DNA of 64,000 bases, from assembly GCA_037447655.1 (NCBI GenBank), contig JBBHKE010001855.1:1-64000 (forward strand). The letters are read 5' to 3'. Under the pieces are notes generated by a model, which saw nothing but the letters and a program-made list of their open reading frames with translations, ran no database searches and had not been told where the DNA came from. Position 1 is the first letter of the stretch. The number at the start of each line of letters is the position of its first letter. Below are positions 12,847 through 24,919 of the stretch, piece by piece. This stretch comes from Zygnema cylindricum (Eukaryota; Streptophyta; Zygnematophyceae; Zygnematales; Zygnemataceae). The translations under genes were made by a program, and so were the position numbers.

Positions 12847-13046
12847 CACCGTGAATCGTTATTAGCCTTATGTACGCTATATCGGCACCCCAAAGTTTTG
12901 ACATTGATACCTTAAATGTAATAAATTACAATATTTAAGAACATGGACCATAATCTGCCACGTCTCCTGGCACTAAATTAGAATGAATGACGCTAATTTT
13001 TTTCTTTACACTAATAATTTCTATACGCTAATAACGATTCAAGGTG
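12847..13046. mobile_element. MITE of the CACCG..AATCG family
   Basis: The left end CACCGTGAATCGTTATTAG is mirrored by the right end CTAATAACGATTCAAGGTG (one mismatch in the shared part). TA lies on both sides. About 200 bp, non-coding. Confidence 0.75.
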
Positions 13047-13490
13047 TACTGTACTTCTCGGAACTTCGCGATTGCCGGCGACTGTCGGCGGTTTCGGATA
13101 ATAATTCCTCCATCTGTTCTTGATTATGAGTTTTCGGCTCCGGAGGGGAGACGTCCGTGTCTATTGTACGATTGTACGATTTGTGGTTGTACGATTGTAC
13201 GGATTATTGACAAGAACAAGGAAATCTGATGGTTTAGCCATGTAACCTATAATAGCCTATGATAGCCTTGGGACTACTAGTATGACTTTTTGTTCATCAA
13301 CTTCTTCTTTTTGTTTTTTTACTCTCGTTGCCCTTGAAAAAAGATAAAATGCATGCAGCATATTTACCATGTTCAGAAATGTAAACCAAAGGTTAGGTAG
13401 AATTTTAGCTCGTTTGCTTCAATGCTTAACATATAGCATATAGTAGGTTAGGTGTGACATCTGTCACATCTACCCTTTTTATCTCGTTTT

Positions 13491-14607
13491 TCTTCCATGT
13501 ACTCAAATGGTTTATTGCCACGCCTTTTTTCATCAAGGCTTTTTTTTTCATAAAATATTCGATAGGCTTTATTAAAAAGTATGATGGTAAACCGTTTGAG
13601 TCGTTGTTGTTCAATCGTGCGATTTTTTCCTTTTTTCCGATTGCTACGTATAATTCGTGACTGTTGAAAAAATCGCAAAAAATCGCGATGTACTTTTTGT
13701 CCGGTAAACTGAACAAACAATTTACGGAAACTGTACGGTATTTTACGGTAATGTACAGTTTTGTACGAAAAAAGTAAGGACTTTGACGAAAAGATGCGTT
13801 GCACTTCATAGTACTTTCTGTCCGGTAAACTGAACAGACCGTGTACGCCGAGTCAATCCGTGTACGCCGAGTTAGAAATTTTAAAAATTTGGCTAAGTAC
13901 CAGGATCCATGTACGCCGAGTTATAAATTTCGAAAATTTGGCTAAGTACCAGGATTCGTGTACGCCGAGTCATCCGTGTACGCCGAGTTAGAAATTTCGA
14001 AAATTTGGCTAAGTACCAGGATCCGTGTACGCTAGGTCAATCCGTGTACGCCGAGTTAGAAATTTCGAAAATTTGGCTAAGTACCAAGATCCGTGTAAGC
14101 CGAGTCAATCCGTGTACGCCGAGTTAGAAATTTCGAAAATTTGGCTAAGTACCAGGATCCGTGTACGTCGAGTCAATCCGTGTACGCCGAGTTAGAAATT
14201 TTTAAAATTTGGCTAAGTACCAAGATCCGTGTACCCAGAGTCAATCAGTGTACGCCGAGTTAGAAATTTCGAAAATTTGGCTAAGTACTATGATCCGTGT
14301 ACGCCGAGTCAATCCGTGTACGCTGAGTTAGAAATTCCGAAAATTTGGCTAAGTACCACGTACGGAATTGTACCGAAAATGTACGAACTTTGACGAAAAG
14401 AGACGGGAACTGTACGGAAAATATAGAAACTGCGGTATATGTAAAATTCATTTTTGTTTACATGTGCGGAATAGTACGGACGAAAATTCATTAACAATTT
14501 TTACGATTTTTTCAAAACGTTCAATGCGTTCATTACGTATAATTCGTCGCGATTGAATCGTTCGCACTAAACGGTGTGAACAACTATGGTTTGAGTCCAT
14601 GGAAACA
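13491..14607. mobile_element. Fold-back element carrying an internal minisatellite
   Basis: The left end TTCCATGTACTCAAATGGTT is an imperfect inverted copy of the right end, which reads ACCATAGTTGTTC-side inwards when reverse-complemented after TTTCCATGGACTCAAACC. Further inward, GTTGTTCAATCGTGCGA near 13605 is mirrored near 14548-14570. A third copy of the same end lies at 16145-16170. No protein is encoded. The middle is the 68-bp tandem array. Confidence 0.6.
13838..14358. repeat. 68-bp minisatellite, about eight copies
   Basis: The unit contains two CCGTGTACGCCGAGT boxes followed by TAGAAATTTCGAAAATTTGG and CTAAGTACCAGGAT. The CTAAGTAC end appears eight times. The inner TTTCGAAA is palindromic. 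Copies differ by a few bases and small indels. Confidence 0.85.
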
Positions 14608-15194
14608 ACAAAAAAGGAGAGAAAAAAGGGGTTTTGTCATGAAATAGATGAGGACAAACAGAAAAGATTTCAATTTCATATTTAAAGCATGCAATATAGA
14701 AGACAATATTAAGAGTTATGATAAATTGACAACCACAAAAGCTACACTACGAAAAGCAATTAAAACAAAAATCACTACCATACGAAAAAGCCAACATTGA
14801 ACACAATCAAATCAACTCAATTGTAACGAGATATGAATAACACCAAATTTAGAGAACCAAGTGTAAAAAGGGATAGAAAGACGGGCTTTTGCCCACCTTC
14901 CTTCTACTATTACTAGTTATAGGCAACAATAATAAATAACACCTAAACAAATAACCATAAGTAACAAATAACCGTACACTTCTATAGACTAAACAAGAAT
15001 TGTCCTTAAAAGTCCTCCCTCTCAAAACCTCCAAAACCCTAGTCCTCCTCGATCCGCAACATTAACAAAAGGGAAAAAAAAACGAATGGAAAACAACAGT
15101 CCTCAGTAAACAAAGTTTCAACATGGAAACCGTTCGGCTTTCACATAGAAAACCTGAGACTTGAGGGAACAAAGAAGGGCAAGATTCCTTCTCA
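14608..15194. other. Spacer, nothing recognised
   Basis: AT-rich sequence with scattered short frames. No family resemblance, splice structure or clear repeat was found. Confidence 0.4.
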
Positions 15195-15545
15195 AAGGGA
15201 AAGTCGCGCGTCTCAGTAGCGTGACGTCGTCGCCAAAACTATTCTACATAGAACGCGTCCGCACGTGCAAAAATTGCCGGCGATTCGCCTCGGTTCTCAG
15301 TAACGTCACGCAGTCACCAAAATTATGCTACTTAGCGGGCATCCGCACGTGCCAAACATTCCGCCGATTTGTCGCGTCGTCTCAGTAACGTCACGCGGTC
15401 ACCAAACATTCGCACGAGCGAATGTTGCCGGCGATTCGCCAAGTATACAGAGCTGAGCTTGTAGCCAAAATTAGGGCAAAGAGTCTTGCAGCTAAGAATT
15501 AGGGCAAAGAGTCTTGCAGCTAAGAATTAGGGCAAATCGCCCGAG
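15195..15545. repeat. Two short tandem arrays
   Basis: First, about three copies of a roughly 75-bp unit containing CTCAGTAACGTCACGC, then GTCACCAAA, then a CCGCACGTGC box and a CCGGCGATTCGCC box (15200-15445). Second, three copies of TTAGGGCAAAGAGTCTTGCA followed by GCTAAGAA (about 15470-15540). Confidence 0.65.
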
Positions 15546-16722
15546 CTAGTTGAAGAAGAAGCTATAAGATTGACGCAATACACACGATGAGTAAGCTACA
15601 GACTAGGTACAAGCTCCTTTCTATCTTTACCATTGAAACTTTTTGTAGCTGACAACAGTTAAAATTTTCACAACACTTTTTAAAAAACAGAAGAATTTCC
15701 GTCCATCGATATTGCTTGGTCGCCATGGCGCATCTTTTTGGCAGCCAGGGAAGTTTTTCTTGAAAGCTCTGGATTCCTCTTTCGTTAGATGTAAACTTTC
15801 TCGGGCAGGCGAAAAATTATCTTCGGGCAGCCATGGAAGTTTTTTCTGGCAAACACGAAGCAAGCAGTCAGGTTGTTTCGACAGCCATAGACTCATTCTA
15901 CAAAGGCCATTTCTCGCCAATGCAAGTGATTGGTCCCTCGCCTTCAAATACCGCTATCGTGCTCCAGAGCTCGACCATGACATTGTCCATTATCTCCTTA
16001 GCTTCGACGGGATTCTGTACACATAATCGACAGAATATGCTTCGAGGTCAGATTTTGTATCTGTACTATTTCATCCATACGTAATTTCTTCCATATGATT
16101 GGTTTCAATTTTAAAATTTAAGACTTCATCAAAAAAGTACGATGTTAAACCATCTGAGTACATGGGAACAAAAAAAAAAAAAGAGAAGGCAAAAAGAAAC
16201 TGAAAACCGAACGCGGGTGGATGCAAACAAAAAGGAAAAACAGGTCGGAAGAAAGAAAGAAATTAACACATGGAATCAAGGGCATGCCAACCAAAAGACA
16301 TTGAAAGGGACAACAAGCAACATAGCGTGTATTCACATTAACTCGACAAACGCTTTGTACGTATTATTTTCCATGAGAGAATTTCTCTAGGTTCGAGAAA
16401 CTAGAGAACTTCGAAGATAAAAAATGGCTCGCCAAACTAATAGGGAAATAATAGGTATGCTGTAACTGGCATTCCTGGCGGGCAGTAATCATGGTATTTG
16501 TACAAAAAACTGTGCGATTTTTATAAAAACGGTCCAGCTTTCCGGGCAATTGCGGTGATTACTGACCATTATTCATAGAAATTGTACAAAAAGATGTGCA
16601 TGATTTTGTCAAAAAACGTTCATTCACTGCATGATGACTGAGATTATTGGCCAGTATCGCAAGTAATGGCGTACGTGTAAATACTCACAAGGAAAAAAAA
16701 ACAAAAAGTTTTTATTTTCTAC
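15546..16722. other. Spacer with an unassigned GC-richer patch
   Basis: Between 15690 and 16030 the base composition is less AT-rich and frames are open on both strands. No family, start or convincing splice site could be chosen. A stray terminal repeat of the 13491-14607 fold-back lies at about 16145-16170. Confidence 0.3.
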
Positions 16723-16823
16723 CTGGCATCTTGACGTCACTGCGTCTCGGCTCGGCAAAGTCCATCCCCAAACTCGAGTTGCGACAGAAATGGCCCAATC
16801 CATTTCCGCACCTTCCAATTTCT
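16723..16823 (-). CDS. Candidate internal exon of an unknown gene
   Basis: On the minus strand a branch-point-like CTAAT and a T-rich tract precede TTTCTGAAACAG. Next come 101 bp and a donor GTAGAA. The best frame (offset 2) reads 33 codons including MDWAISVATRVWGWTLPSRD, which looks protein-like. It lies 275 bp past the stop codon of the large minus-strand gene. It could be an alternative 3' exon of that gene or part of another one. Confidence 0.3.
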
Positions 16824-17097
16824 CTGTTTCAGAAACAAAAAAAGACAAATTAGCTGATGTCAACAGAAGAAATGTGCAGAAGTGCCACAATGAATGCTCA
16901 CAATATGGTACATGTAAGCATTTGTATTCACAAGGAAACAAAACCGAAAGACAAAGGCAACCATAGTTTAAAAGTGCGAAAACGTGTGGTAGCACTCTAT
17001 CTGGTAACCACCTACTCATACACGTAGTATTAGCCAAAAAATCCATATAATACGGGGTTACCAGATGTAGTGTTACCACAAGTTTTGCACTTTTGCA

Positions 17098-20000
17098 CTA
17101 TGAGACAAACCATATAAAGGCTTTGTCACGATGCTCTATGGCAATCGTTAAAAAGAAATAAGCCTCATTGTCTTTTACGAATTCCATCAACTCCTTCAAT
17201 TCCTTCAATTCCTTCAATTCCTTCAATTTCTTCAATCCTTCAAATGCCTCAAACTCACCTTCTCCATGTGCATATTTCAAAACTCTCGCAATAAAACGAG
17301 CGGTGTCTTTCCTGAGAGGCCATTTCCAATATATTTTTGTCGACATTCGTGCCGCAATAGCTAACAGGAGTGCTTTGTGGCTGCCAGGTGGCGGCTGTAG
17401 AGCCTGCAACAGAGCACGGACGGGCCCCTCTCCCTCTCTTTCTCCCTCACCCTCTCCCTCTCTCTTGTCCGACCCCTCTCCTGCTTCTCCTACTGCCATA
17501 GGCTCCGCCACACTCTCTCCCTCTCCCTCTCCTTCAGCAGGTAGGTGGCATAGGGCATTCTCCAGACCCCAATCAAAAATCTCGAGAGCCTCAGAATCTA
17601 CCGAGGTGCCTTCCACATTAATGGCCTGCAATAGGGAGAGTTACCGTGAATCGTTGTTAGGGTAAAGAAACTATTAGCAAGGCGATTATATTTAGTTTTG
17701 TTAATTTGGTTTAAGTTCCAAATGACGAGGTTGCTTACTCTTTGAAGATAGGCGTTAAGAAAAATACTAATTAGTGTTGACACTGTTTTATGGTAAAAGG
17801 GTAAAAGAAAAATTGGACTTGAAAGTGTTTTTAACGCTAATTACAATCCACGGTGTAGAGGAACGGGGATTTCATTCAGAAAACTGAGAGAGAAGAGACG
17901 GAAAGCAAGGTTGGTGAATGAGCAAAGAGGGATAGAGAGAGAGAGGAGCAACTCAACAAAGTGAGAGCCCGGTAATAGTGGTAATTAGAGAGTGAGAGTG
18001 AGAGTGAGAGAGAGAGAGAGAGTGAGAGAGAGTGAGAGAGAGGTGAGAGTGAAGGTGAGGGTGAGAGTACGGGAGTGAGAGGGCAAGAGCAAGAGAGGGA
18101 GGATTAGTGGGAAGAGCCAGAAAATGAGTCAGAGAGTGAGAGTGCGAGAACAAGAAAGAGAGGGAGAGCGACAACTCAACAAACAAGAGGGAGCCCGAGA
18201 GATAGCAGTAACTAGAGAGAGAGAGGGTGAAGTACGAATGAGAGAGAGCGAGTGTGGGAGTGTGGGAGTGATGTGACTGTGAGAGTGAGAGGGCGAGAAA
18301 ACGAGGGTGAGGATGGGCTTGAGAGAGAGTGAGGGAGTGGGAGAGTGAGAGTGAGAGTGCGAGAACGAAAAAGAGATTGATTCAGATTGAGAATAAAATT
18401 AAACTTAAACATGTAATCAAAATTGAGATTCAGATTGAAAGAGGGACACACAGGCACAGACATAAAACGACAAACCGATAAACCGGCAAAGATCAAAAAA
18501 GGGAAATAAAGCTTCTAAAGGCAATAGACGAACACAGTTTGAGACAGAGGGAGAGAGGAGGAGAGGGAGGGAGGGAGGGAGGGAGGGAAGGAGGCAAGGA
18601 AGAGAGAGAGAGAGAGAGGGAGAGAGAGGGAGGAGGGAGAGAGAGCAGACAGACAGAGAGAAAAAAACCAAAGACAGTTTGTTTTTCTGTTCTCACCTGA
18701 TAAGTTCCTAACACAGCCTTTGCCCACATGATTGGTATGGATTTCTCTCTAGGATCGGCGGCCTCCAAAACGTCTCCCAGAGCCTGCCACGCCCTCCACC
18801 CTATTCCTCCCGCCTCGCTAGCGTTTTCCACCCACGTCTGTAGCGCTCTGACGCGCTCTGACGCCGCCACGTGGCGCACCAGATGTCGCGCGGTAAGCCG
18901 AGCACAGAACGCGACATTGGATTGATGAGCCGACAAATCGTCGCCATTCATCGGACCCAACTGGCCGCTGATTCGGAGGAAAGTTTGGGCTATTTCAGGT
19001 CCCCATGGATGAGAGGGATTGTAAATTAAAGGTTTGAGGAGAGCCGAGGCGAAACGACGAGCGTAGACGTAACGTTCTATGCAAGAGGGAGAGCGATAGA
19101 GGGCTGTATTAGCTGCACCGAAAAGTCGAGCCACTCTTGTCGGTACGGTTTCGTACCCTCTTTCGTGGAAAATATGAGGGACAATATTTTGGAGGGTGAC
19201 GGTGTCGACGTGGGGACTAGCACAAGCTCTAATTTTGGCTCGGAAAGCAGCTTCAGAAAACCCAAGTTCGTCGAATTTGGACGCAATTCGGAGGACATCG
19301 GAAGGACGAATGAGAGAGAGCTCGTTAAGGAAAGTCGTGAGGGCAATAGCTGTTACTCCCAGACCGATTTTTTTTCGAAACAGTTGGTCGAGTTCTTTGC
19401 ATATCACATTTCTTTTGACGCCGGGAATGCTTGTCAACATATCAGCGAGAGAGAGCTGAGCTAATTCTGAAAGGGAAAGAAGTGAAATTTCCTTCCTCGT
19501 CCTCTTCTCCTCCTCATCCTCCTCCTCCTCCTCGTCTTCGTCGTCCTCTCTATCTCCTGTACTTCCATCGCTGTCCGAAATAAGTTGAGGAAGGTCACTT
19601 TCTACACAACAATTATCCAAAACATCCATCAAACAAGCCAAAACAATTTTTCGGGCTGCCCGAAGTTCAACTTCCCCGTCTTCTTGTTCTCTCGGCTGTT
19701 TTATTTCCATCAATCCCGAGAATTTTCCGAGTCTATGAAGCAATCTCAACATACAAAGACAAGCCGAAGTCGGTTCAAATTCGCTAATTCCGATCGCCAA
19801 TCCCAAAATTCTCAAAATTTCCGTTCTCGAAGGTGTAATCGAAAGCAATCGGTCGTCCAAAAGAGTTTCGTTTAACAAACATTCTTGAAAAGTCGAACCG
19901 CCCCAAGAAACTATTTTCCCGTCGTTTTTCTTCCACGACATTGTCGGAGAAGCCGGTCTACTCAAACTCTTAACAATAGTTCCCAAAGTCCCGCCCCAAA

Positions 20001-21741
20001 AATCTTCGCCGTTTTGAAAAAAAATATCTAAACCCGATTTTCGTCCCCAAGCAGATTTCCAAGCTTGCCCTAAAACTTTATCCCAATTTCCCAAAAAATC
20101 GGCACTCGGACTTAAATGGTCCCCCCCATCATTACCTTGACTTTTGACTTCCATTTCGGTCAACCATTCTTCGTCCGTATCATCATCACTATCTTCCGAA
20201 TAAAAGGGAACTTCAAGGGAACTTCCCACACTAAGATTTGTTTTCCTTTTTTCTTTTACGAGATCGATATCGACATTAAAATTGACTTGTTGAAGACGAG
20301 GACTTTCCTCCGAAGAATTGAAAGACCAAACCACGGGAAGTACTCCTGATTTTTCAGCGCTCGTCTCCTTCTGTTCCTTTTCTCTCTCCCTCTTTTCAGT
20401 ACACTCTCCCTCTCCCTCGCCCTCTTTCTCCCTTTCCCTCTTCTTATCCACTGAATCTAGTCGCATGCCTGAGAGACGAGAGGGACGCAAAATCGGCTCT
20501 TTCCGAATCCTCGGCCATATCTTATTTTCTTCCCTCGTCTCTCCTTCTGTCCCTTCCCTTCCCTCTGCCTCCTCCGCTCCTCTCTTTCCCACTCCTACCA
20601 TTTTTCCCTCTCCCACTCCCTCTCCCTTTGACTCTAAGTCCTCCAACGACCCTGTGAGAGAAGAACACTCACTCTCCCTCTCCCTCTCCCTCTCCTCCCC
20701 CTTTGTCTCTCTCGCTACCTCCAAAGCCGAATTCAACCACATCTTAAAGCTTCCTCCTTTGAGAAGCTCGAGTTCTCCTCCTCTCCCTCCCACCTTCTCC
20801 ATCTTGTCCCTACTCTCTTCCTCTCCCTCTCCCTTCCCTAAAACCTCCAAGCTCACTATTCCTTCTCCAAAGAGAAAAGACGATTCTAAAGCCGCCCTAT
20901 CCACAATCTCTCTCCTTCCCTCCCCATCCCTCCACCCCCCGAAACTCACTTCGTGATTCGAATTCAAGCTGAAAACTTTCTTACCTTCCTCCCCGACTTC
21001 CTCAGACAACCCCACTCCCTCTACCTCCCTTTCCCCCTCCCCGTCCTTTTCTCCCCTGCCTTTACACTCCGTCTCCCCTCCCTCTCCTCCCCATTCCCCT
21101 TCTTCTCCCCCTCTTTCCCCTCTCCCTCCTCCCCCGCCTTTATGCCCCTTACCCTCTCCCCTCTCTCCTCCCCATTGCCCTCTCTCTCCTTCCCTCCCCA
21201 CCCCTCCCACCACCAAACTGGGCCCCTCTACCGCTCTCTCCCTCTCCCCCCACCTCCTCCAATACTCCAACCAGCAAGCTAAGCCTGCCACGTATACCTC
21301 CTTCACACTGACAGCTGGCACTCCCTTCCCTTCCGTACACTCCATTCTCGCCACTAGCCACTCATATTCTCTCACCCCTCCCTCTCCCTCCCCCCCTCCC
21401 CCCGGTCTAACCAACGCTCCCTCTCCCCCCCAGCCTATCTCCCTCGGCGTCCGTACAGCTATTTCCGTACGGTCTCGCGAGGGCGTGGAGGCCGTGGACC
21501 GCGGCGACTTCATGATTGTACGGAATTGTACGGAATTGTACGGCTCCCCGAGAGCGACCGCCAGTTTGGCGTAGTACCGGGTTGCCAGGCTGGCGAGAGG
21601 ATCTTCCGCACGTGCGAATTGGGCGACCAATGCGCGAGCTCGGGAGGGGAGACCGACATCTTCGCTGAAGGTGAGGGGGCGAGGGAGAGGGGACTTGGGG
21701 GGGGGAGGGAAGGAGGAGGAGACGGAGTAGGCTTGGCCCAT
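17098..21741 (-). CDS. Unrecognised ~1190-residue protein with N-myristoylation signal (two exons)
   Basis: Exon 1 is 21741-18697 (1015 codons) and ends with CAG before GTGAGA. Exon 2 is 17625-17098, after CCCTATTGCAG, in the same phase, ending with TAG. The start MGQAYS fits an N-myristoylation motif (Gly2, Ser6), suggesting membrane attachment; this is inference. Residues about 105-480 are low complexity, rich in Glu, Gly, Arg and Ser. A run of about 13 acidic residues lies near residue 730. The regions about 560-1015 and the start of exon 2 look globular and mostly alpha-helical. Exon 2 also contains an EGEGEGE tract and an LKE triplet repeat before the C terminus. I do not recognise a family. 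The length, strong donor and matching phase argue for a real gene. Confidence 0.75.
17642..17857. mobile_element. MITE inserted next to a splice acceptor
   Basis: The left end CCGTGAATCGTTGTTAG mirrors the right end CTAATTACAATCCACGG, with TA at the borders. This is the same family as 9196-9412. On the minus strand it ends about 17 bp upstream of exon 2 of the large gene, so it probably replaced the original branch-point region. Confidence 0.65.
17935..18660. repeat. Long GA/GAGT-rich tract in the intron
   Basis: Several hundred bases of GAGAGTGAGAG-type simple sequence (TC-rich on the gene's sense strand), ending about 35 bp from the donor of exon 1. The Leu/Ser/His open frames across it are repeat artefacts. 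Confidence 0.8.
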
Positions 21742-21900
21742 AGAGGGAGAGGGGAGGGAGAGGGGAGGGAGAGATGGAGATGGGAGAGGGGAGGGAGAGG
21801 GGAGGGATAGGGGAGGGAGAGGGGAGAGGGGAGAGAGGGGGAGAGGGGAGAGGGGAGAGGGGAGAGGGGAGAGGGGAGAGGAATGTAAGGTGAAGGGAAG
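21742..21900. repeat. G/A-rich tract covering the presumed 5' leader of the large gene
   Basis: Repeats of GGGGAGAGGGGAGA lie directly upstream of the start codon at 21741, giving a C/T-rich leader on the sense strand. Such a tract may act as a TC-element promoter; this is inference. Confidence 0.6.
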
Positions 21901-22039
21901 GGGGAAAGGGGAAGGGAAAGGTGGATTGTGGGGCGGAGGGAGGGGCGGGGAAGCCTATTTGGCGGACGTGCGAGCGCGTATTCGTTGGGATCTGCGAAAA
22001 GCATGGAAAGTCGGCGGCGACAAATTTTAGGGCATTTTA

Positions 22040-22260
22040 TTATATTGTCGCATGCGTAAATAGTCGCCTGTGATTGGTTGGCGGAAAAGATTTTGGTTCG
22101 GGAGAGGGAATAGCGACGAATGCATACGACGGGAAATTGTCGCACGGAAAAAGGTTCAAAGGTGGATGCGACGGCGACTGCGACTGCGACATTGTTTTGC
22201 GACGAGGAACGCGAAAAGGCCAAAAGTGGTCTTCTGTTTTGGCGCATAGCGGGAAATTTT
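22040..22260 (-). promoter_or_regulatory. Promoter-like region of the large minus-strand gene
   Basis: An inverted CCAAT box (GATTGGTTG, about 22072) and an E2F-type site GCGGGAAA (22249-22256), with the near-match GACGGGAAAT about 22128, lie 300-510 bp upstream of the start codon. Base composition rises here and CG is frequent. No TATA box was assigned. Motif matches alone are weak evidence. Confidence 0.3.
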
Positions 22261-22699
22261 GGTTCGTCGGCGATGATTTTTTGTCGTTTGTTGAGGTTAA
22301 CACGTGTGAGAGACGGTGGGTGACGTGTTTTAAAGTGATCGTGAGACGGAAAAGAGGGGAAGGGGAGATGCGACAAGAGTGTGGGGTGTACGAAGGGAGA
22401 TTATTCGTAAAAGTACAGCTGACCGACGTGCGACAAGAGATCGTACGGATTCCGGGTCAGAAGGGCGGCACACGTCGTTTGAGTGACTGGAAAAATGCGA
22501 ACAAGATTGTACAAAAATATGTACGGACGCCTGGACTTTCATGATTGCAAGGAAGAGCTGAGGACAGCGGGGAAAGTGAGATGGTCGGTGCAAATGTTTC
22601 GTGGTATGGACCGTTTTTACGAAAAAGACAAAATTCATCGGTGACTGTACGGCAAATCTGGCCCGGTTTCGGAACATGGCTGCATTTGCGAAATCTGAC

Positions 22700-24640
22700 G
22701 TCTCCGATAGGCTCGTAAACTGACTCTAGTGGGCCCCACGAATACTTTTTACCCGTACGGACGACAGACTGCTACGTGTAACGGTTGTTTTGCCATTTTT
22801 GGCGTTTGCGACAAACGGTTTCTACTTTTACGCTTGTCCTGTTTTGCTGGTATAATGCTATGTACGGTATATTACTGTACGGTAAACTCAAGTTTTGTGG
22901 CCGTTGAGGGAAAACCGTCAGGGTTGCGGGATTTTCCCCGTGATAGATTTGATTCGTATGTTTCATACAGCTAGCCGTACTGCAGGTGGGCTATAAATCT
23001 ATAATTGTGAACTGCGTTATGTACTTTAGGGTTCTGATCAAACAGATGAGAACCAACGGTTGGAATCTTCGCACGGATGATGGAGGGAGAACTAGAAGTT
23101 CGAAGTCGGTCATCTACTTACAAACCGGACGCGTGGAGCTCATTTTTGCGTTTTTTAAATATGATCGTAATTTATAAATAGAATACGAACTTTATTTTAT
23201 TTTCGAACTGAGTACACATACGATAAAATAGACGTGGACGTGGACGGTACAGTAGAGTACCGTACTGTACTGTACAGTATTGTACAATAAATTACAGCAC
23301 CGTACTGTACCGTACTGTACCGCAAAAGACACGGATCATATACTGTACTTTAAAATAAAGTGCGGTATTCGGTACAATGAACCATGGACATCAGAGCCCG
23401 AAAAACATCTCTTACGTAGACTATAAATATTTTTTGAAAAGCGCATAAGACGTGGCATATTTTTCAGCCATCCATTAAATAGCATCGAACGTCTACCGTT
23501 TAAAAAATCCTTGTCCAAATATTTTCAGACGGCGAGTCAAAATTGCCGTCCAAAAGGTTGACTTTGACTACAACTTCGGTCCAAGTCCAATCGCCGGCAG
23601 TTTCACCGAAAGTACCTGGTACGGATGTCGAGACCGTACCGCACATAGTGGGTTTGAATTGAATTGGAGCCGGCAAAGACCCAAAGTTTCAACAAAATTC
23701 GAACGAAAAATAACATTTCATACCGACAGAACGTGTACAAAACTGTACGGTATAACAAAGTGGCCAACAGTGGACCTCGCGCTATTACCCGGAAACATAA
23801 GGAATCATGACGACTCCGTAATAGACCGGGAACGACGGTTACATGTAGTCATGATACACCGCAAATCGCTATTAGCGTGTAAGTTTTCTTAGCGTATAAA
23901 AATAATTACCGTGGTGTACGCTATTTAAGAATTTTAAATATGGAAAAAATCATACATTCTAATTGTTTGATTATGGTAATTTGGATCTTTGAAAAATGTC
24001 GATCGCCGACATGCTTACTTATATAAGTCCCGTAAAATCGGCAAATCGTACAAATGCACATTCCGGTGAGCGCTGCTGTCGGACGAATATGTCGTGGGAT
24101 TTTACGACCTGGTTTGTTCCTTTTTAGAGCACATTCTCATCGTCCGCAGTTATAAAACTAATTTATTATTATTTTAACTTAAAGGTACATTTATGTCTGT
24201 GTACACTAACCGTACATCACTCTATTTAAGAACAACGTACTGAATATAACCTAAATAGAATAAATAAAAAAATGAATGACTTCATGTTTGAGAAAAAACA
24301 AAAAAGCGGGGCCGGGAGTGATGGCAGCTAATAGCGATTGGCTTGTAATTACTTGTGTTAAGTATTTGTCGTCAATCATCATCGCTTAGGAATAAAATAG
24401 TAATTCTATAGTAGTGTCACCGTAATGACGTCATTTTTAGGTGTTTGAATCGATCAATATCGCGGATAACATGACGAAATTGAATCGACGGGCGAAATCT
24501 TTATACAAATTAATAGTGTTGTGTATCAATAAAAAGTTTATCGGCAATACGATAATTTACGATGTCGAGCGGTCGATGATGCCGATATATTAGGTGACGT
24601 GCGTGAAGCGTCGTCGATATGAATTACGGTAAAATCCCAC
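22700..24640. other. Repeat-rich spacer, no gene recognised
   Basis: It holds a GTAC-rich stretch (GTACGGTACAG / GTACCGTACTGTACC, about 23245-23345) and one end of the CACCG..AATCG MITE family near 23858. A further segment at 24510-24560 resembles the AGTGTTG-started dispersed repeat. No coding exon was found. Confidence 0.4.
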
Positions 24641-24644
24641 TTAA

Positions 24645-24790
24645 ACTAAATAAAATTGGACCCACGAGCATGACATCTAAGCTAGTAGTGCGGTAGTTAG
24701 TACACAGCTAAAAGAAAGGTCAGGGTTAAATCGGCAGCTCATCAATCCCTTTATTGGGACAGTCATTCTATCCCGATTTAGAATCTTAAC
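24645..24790 (+). mobile_element. tRNA-derived SINE copy 1 (decayed)
   Basis: It shares with copy 3 the lead-in AATTGGACCCAC.AGCAT, a tRNA-like head and the tail CCTTTATTGGGA..ATTCTATCCC..ATCTTAAC. The head is degenerate (GCTAGTAGTGCGGTAGTTAG) and the B box has decayed. Confidence 0.6.
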
Positions 24791-24919
24791 ATAGTATCCA
24801 AGCCAACGGGTTTGATAGCACCGGGGGTGGGTGGATTGGCACATGAAGCCGGTCGATACGGGTAGAAATAGGAAATATCCATACCGAGCGCCGCATAAAT
24901 GGATACGACCAGCGGTCTC

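Noticed and set aside
13838-14358. CRISPR-like array
   Set aside because: The units are contiguous with no unique spacers, and the genome is eukaryotic.
20318-21282. Long plus-strand open frames opposite the large minus-strand gene
   Set aside because: Their Ser/Pro/Leu/Phe composition is the complement of the GA-rich coding strand; they are shadows.
21510-22376. 288-codon minus-strand frame upstream of the large gene
   Set aside because: It is a shadow frame over the 5' end of exon 1 and the C/T-rich leader, with Ser/Pro/Leu repeats. It has no family resemblance.
23220-23350. GTAC-rich palindromic stretch as a regulatory or origin element
   Set aside because: GTAC and GTACGG words are common throughout the window, so this looks like composition and repeat decay; no function can be supported.
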